This document shows positions 62,427 to 64,000 of a stretch of 64,000 bases of DNA, one piece after another. The DNA is taken from positions 190,305,921 through 190,369,920 of the forward strand of contig NC_053393.1 in the NCBI RefSeq assembly GCF_905171765.1, read 5' to 3'. The position numbers and the translations under genes are program-made. Source of the DNA: Bufo bufo. Lineage: Eukaryota > Chordata > Amphibia > Anura > Bufonidae. Positions within the stretch are counted from its first letter, which is position 1. Each line of letters opens with the position of its first letter. Below the pieces are notes generated by a model. That model was not told the DNA's origin. It saw only the letters and a list, made by a program, of their open reading frames with translations, and did not search any database.

Positions 62427-64000
62427 TATTATTATTTTTTTGCCTGAAACTTGCTTAGCTTAGTTATATATTGCTGCCCACCAGATTTTTAGTACTATAT
62501 ATATTTTTTTCATAACTCAGACAGCCCCTTTAATAACTCTGGCACATAACAAATCCACTAATCATTTGCAATTTGTGACAGAATTCTGCCAGAAATTGCT
62601 TTTTGTCTGGAAATATATCACCTAATGTTGATATATGATGTTGCCTGACAACCCTCAAAAATTAAGATTGTTTTTAATAAATTATAAGATTGTTTTTAAT
62701 AAATTACATAATATATTAGTTTACTTGTTACATATTTGCAATTTAGTTATTGTTAAAACATTTTCAATAAAATTGAACTGCTGTAGTTGTACTGTAAGCA
62801 ATAGATTACACTATTAAATTGGCAAATATAAAACATAAAATCTGACAAGAAATAAAAATTCTAACTTTTAAAGTGCTGAATATGTTTAGAATGACATTTG
62901 TATAATTTTGAGATTTATTTTATCATTCTTAAGTATCTGTCACCGTTATTTTTCTGCAGACAAATGAACTTCTAGGAGTAACTGTGCCACAGCTGCATTA
63001 TTCTAGGCATTTTGGAATGTGCATTTATGACTGTGACTACGTACAGCAGCTATGGGTTTTATTTTATAGTGTACCTTGTTGTGTTTTGCCCACAGCAATT
63101 TCACAATCTGAATATTGTTATTGAAAGTACTATACTAAACCACTATCCAAAGTACATTCTTGTCTTTGAAAATAATTTTCACTGTCCTATAAAGAGAATA
63201 GTTCCAAAGAACTTTTTAGTTTTTGAATAAAACTTGGTAAAGCTTTACCTACCAAAGTAGAAACTTATGTTTATTGGTTAATTTGATGTCTTATTATCTA
63301 ATACTTAGCTTACAGAGTTCCTGCTGCCCTATTTTTTTTTATTTTTTTTATAGAGCAATTCACATGGCACTGTGGTGAGTCAGAAAGCCATGGTGAAATT
63401 AAACAGTAATACGTGTTCTTCAAACATGATCACGTGCAGTTTTGGCCACATGGGTAACATACCGCACATACTAACAAATAGCATGCAGTGATTTGTTGCC
63501 GCAGTCACTTGTCTAGCATGGCACATCATCGTGTTTAAGTAAACAAGACCCTATCAGACTATCATGGAACCATGGAAAGCAGAGATGACATCTTTTTTAT
63601 ACCAATTCAGTCTCTTTTATTGCACTATAAAACCTATGATTACTTCATGGGTTGATGACTTTAGTCAAGGGATGCTGGCATTGTTAAGTTCATATATATT
63701 AACGGGATTAGCTCGAGGGACCACCGTCTCATGGGATATAGGGACATAAAACACAGTCAAGTCCAAGCAAGTATGGTGCAACTGGCCTCAGACAGTTTTA
63801 TAGACTTTTGCATATAAAAGTATAAAACAAAAATAGTTCCAAAGAAATGAAATACCAGGCCGTCTGGCCACTACGTCTAAACGGGCAGTATTTCCTTACT
63901 ACATGAAACTGCACCTTGTGCCCAGCTCCATCAACAAAACACACGGTTGTTTTTACTCACACAGCAAGTTATTCCCAGGAGCAGAGAGCATAGCTAGTGA
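62427..64000. other. No feature recognised
   Basis: AT-rich. A 22-bp direct duplication (aagattgtttttaataaatt) occurs at 62664-62708. No gene or element ends. Confidence 0.4.

Noticed and set aside
63012..63749. Short frames near the right edge
   Set aside because: AT-rich, no motif, no splice or repeat support.

Overview
The window looks like an intergenic, transposon-saturated stretch of a vertebrate nuclear genome. The TE mixture (several Tc1 families, hAT elements with BED fingers, PIF/Harbinger-like MITEs, Penelope-like elements with hammerhead ribozymes, a Helitron, CR1/L2-like LINE ends) and the character of the dispersed repeats suggest an anuran amphibian; this is inference, and a fish is not excluded. 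I found no convincing host gene exon, no rRNA, no functional tRNA and no CRISPR array. Almost all protein-coding sequence belongs to mobile elements, and only two transposase genes are intact.

Layout. 1-7.2 kb: LINE tail, an intact Tc1 transposon (395-2008) inside an older repeat, a Harbinger-like MITE, a ~53-bp tandem array, a Helitron 5-prime fragment (minus strand) and a composite palindromic repeat. 7.2-8.7 kb: nothing recognised. 8.7-14.4 kb: Penelope-like element 1 with ~1-kb inverted terminal repeats, one arm carrying a deleted Tc1. 14.6-17.6 kb: Tc1 remnant, a 414-bp palindrome carrying two hammerhead motifs, and a solo LTR inside a MITE. 18.2-30.2 kb: a decayed hAT element (hAT-A) blown apart by nested insertions: a solo hammerhead-bearing PLE LTR, a 642-bp tandem repeat with two Tc1 elements (one at the centre of a palindrome), a hAT-like MITE, tRNA-Val-like SINE pieces, and Penelope-like element 2. 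31.5-39.8 kb: a second hAT (hAT-B) containing an intact Tc1 (31853-33433) and Penelope-like element 3. 39.8-45.5 kb: repeats, a palindrome insertion with a 12-bp target duplication, a piggyBac-like fragment, and a minus-strand retroviral gag relic interrupted by a hAT MITE. 45.6-50.4 kb: second copies of hAT-B and hAT-A and the start of a third hAT. 50.7-54.3 kb: a satellite with nested periodicities (72, ~143 and ~1,004 bp). 54.3-57.6 kb: palindromic and tandem repeats. 57.6-64 kb: mostly unique AT-rich DNA with one hammerhead-bearing palindrome, LINE tails and one Tc1 MITE.

How the parts interact. The elements form a layered record: Tc1 copies land in PLE, hAT and satellite-like DNA at TA sites; PLEs land in hAT untranslated regions; a solo LTR lands in a MITE. 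The most notable theme is the repeated occurrence of hammerhead-ribozyme motifs in PLE terminal repeats, often arranged head-to-head. One 414-bp palindrome carries a core in which both members of the C3-G8 pair are exchanged together. One complete hammerhead (29611-29663, plus strand) has perfect 6-bp helix I pairing.
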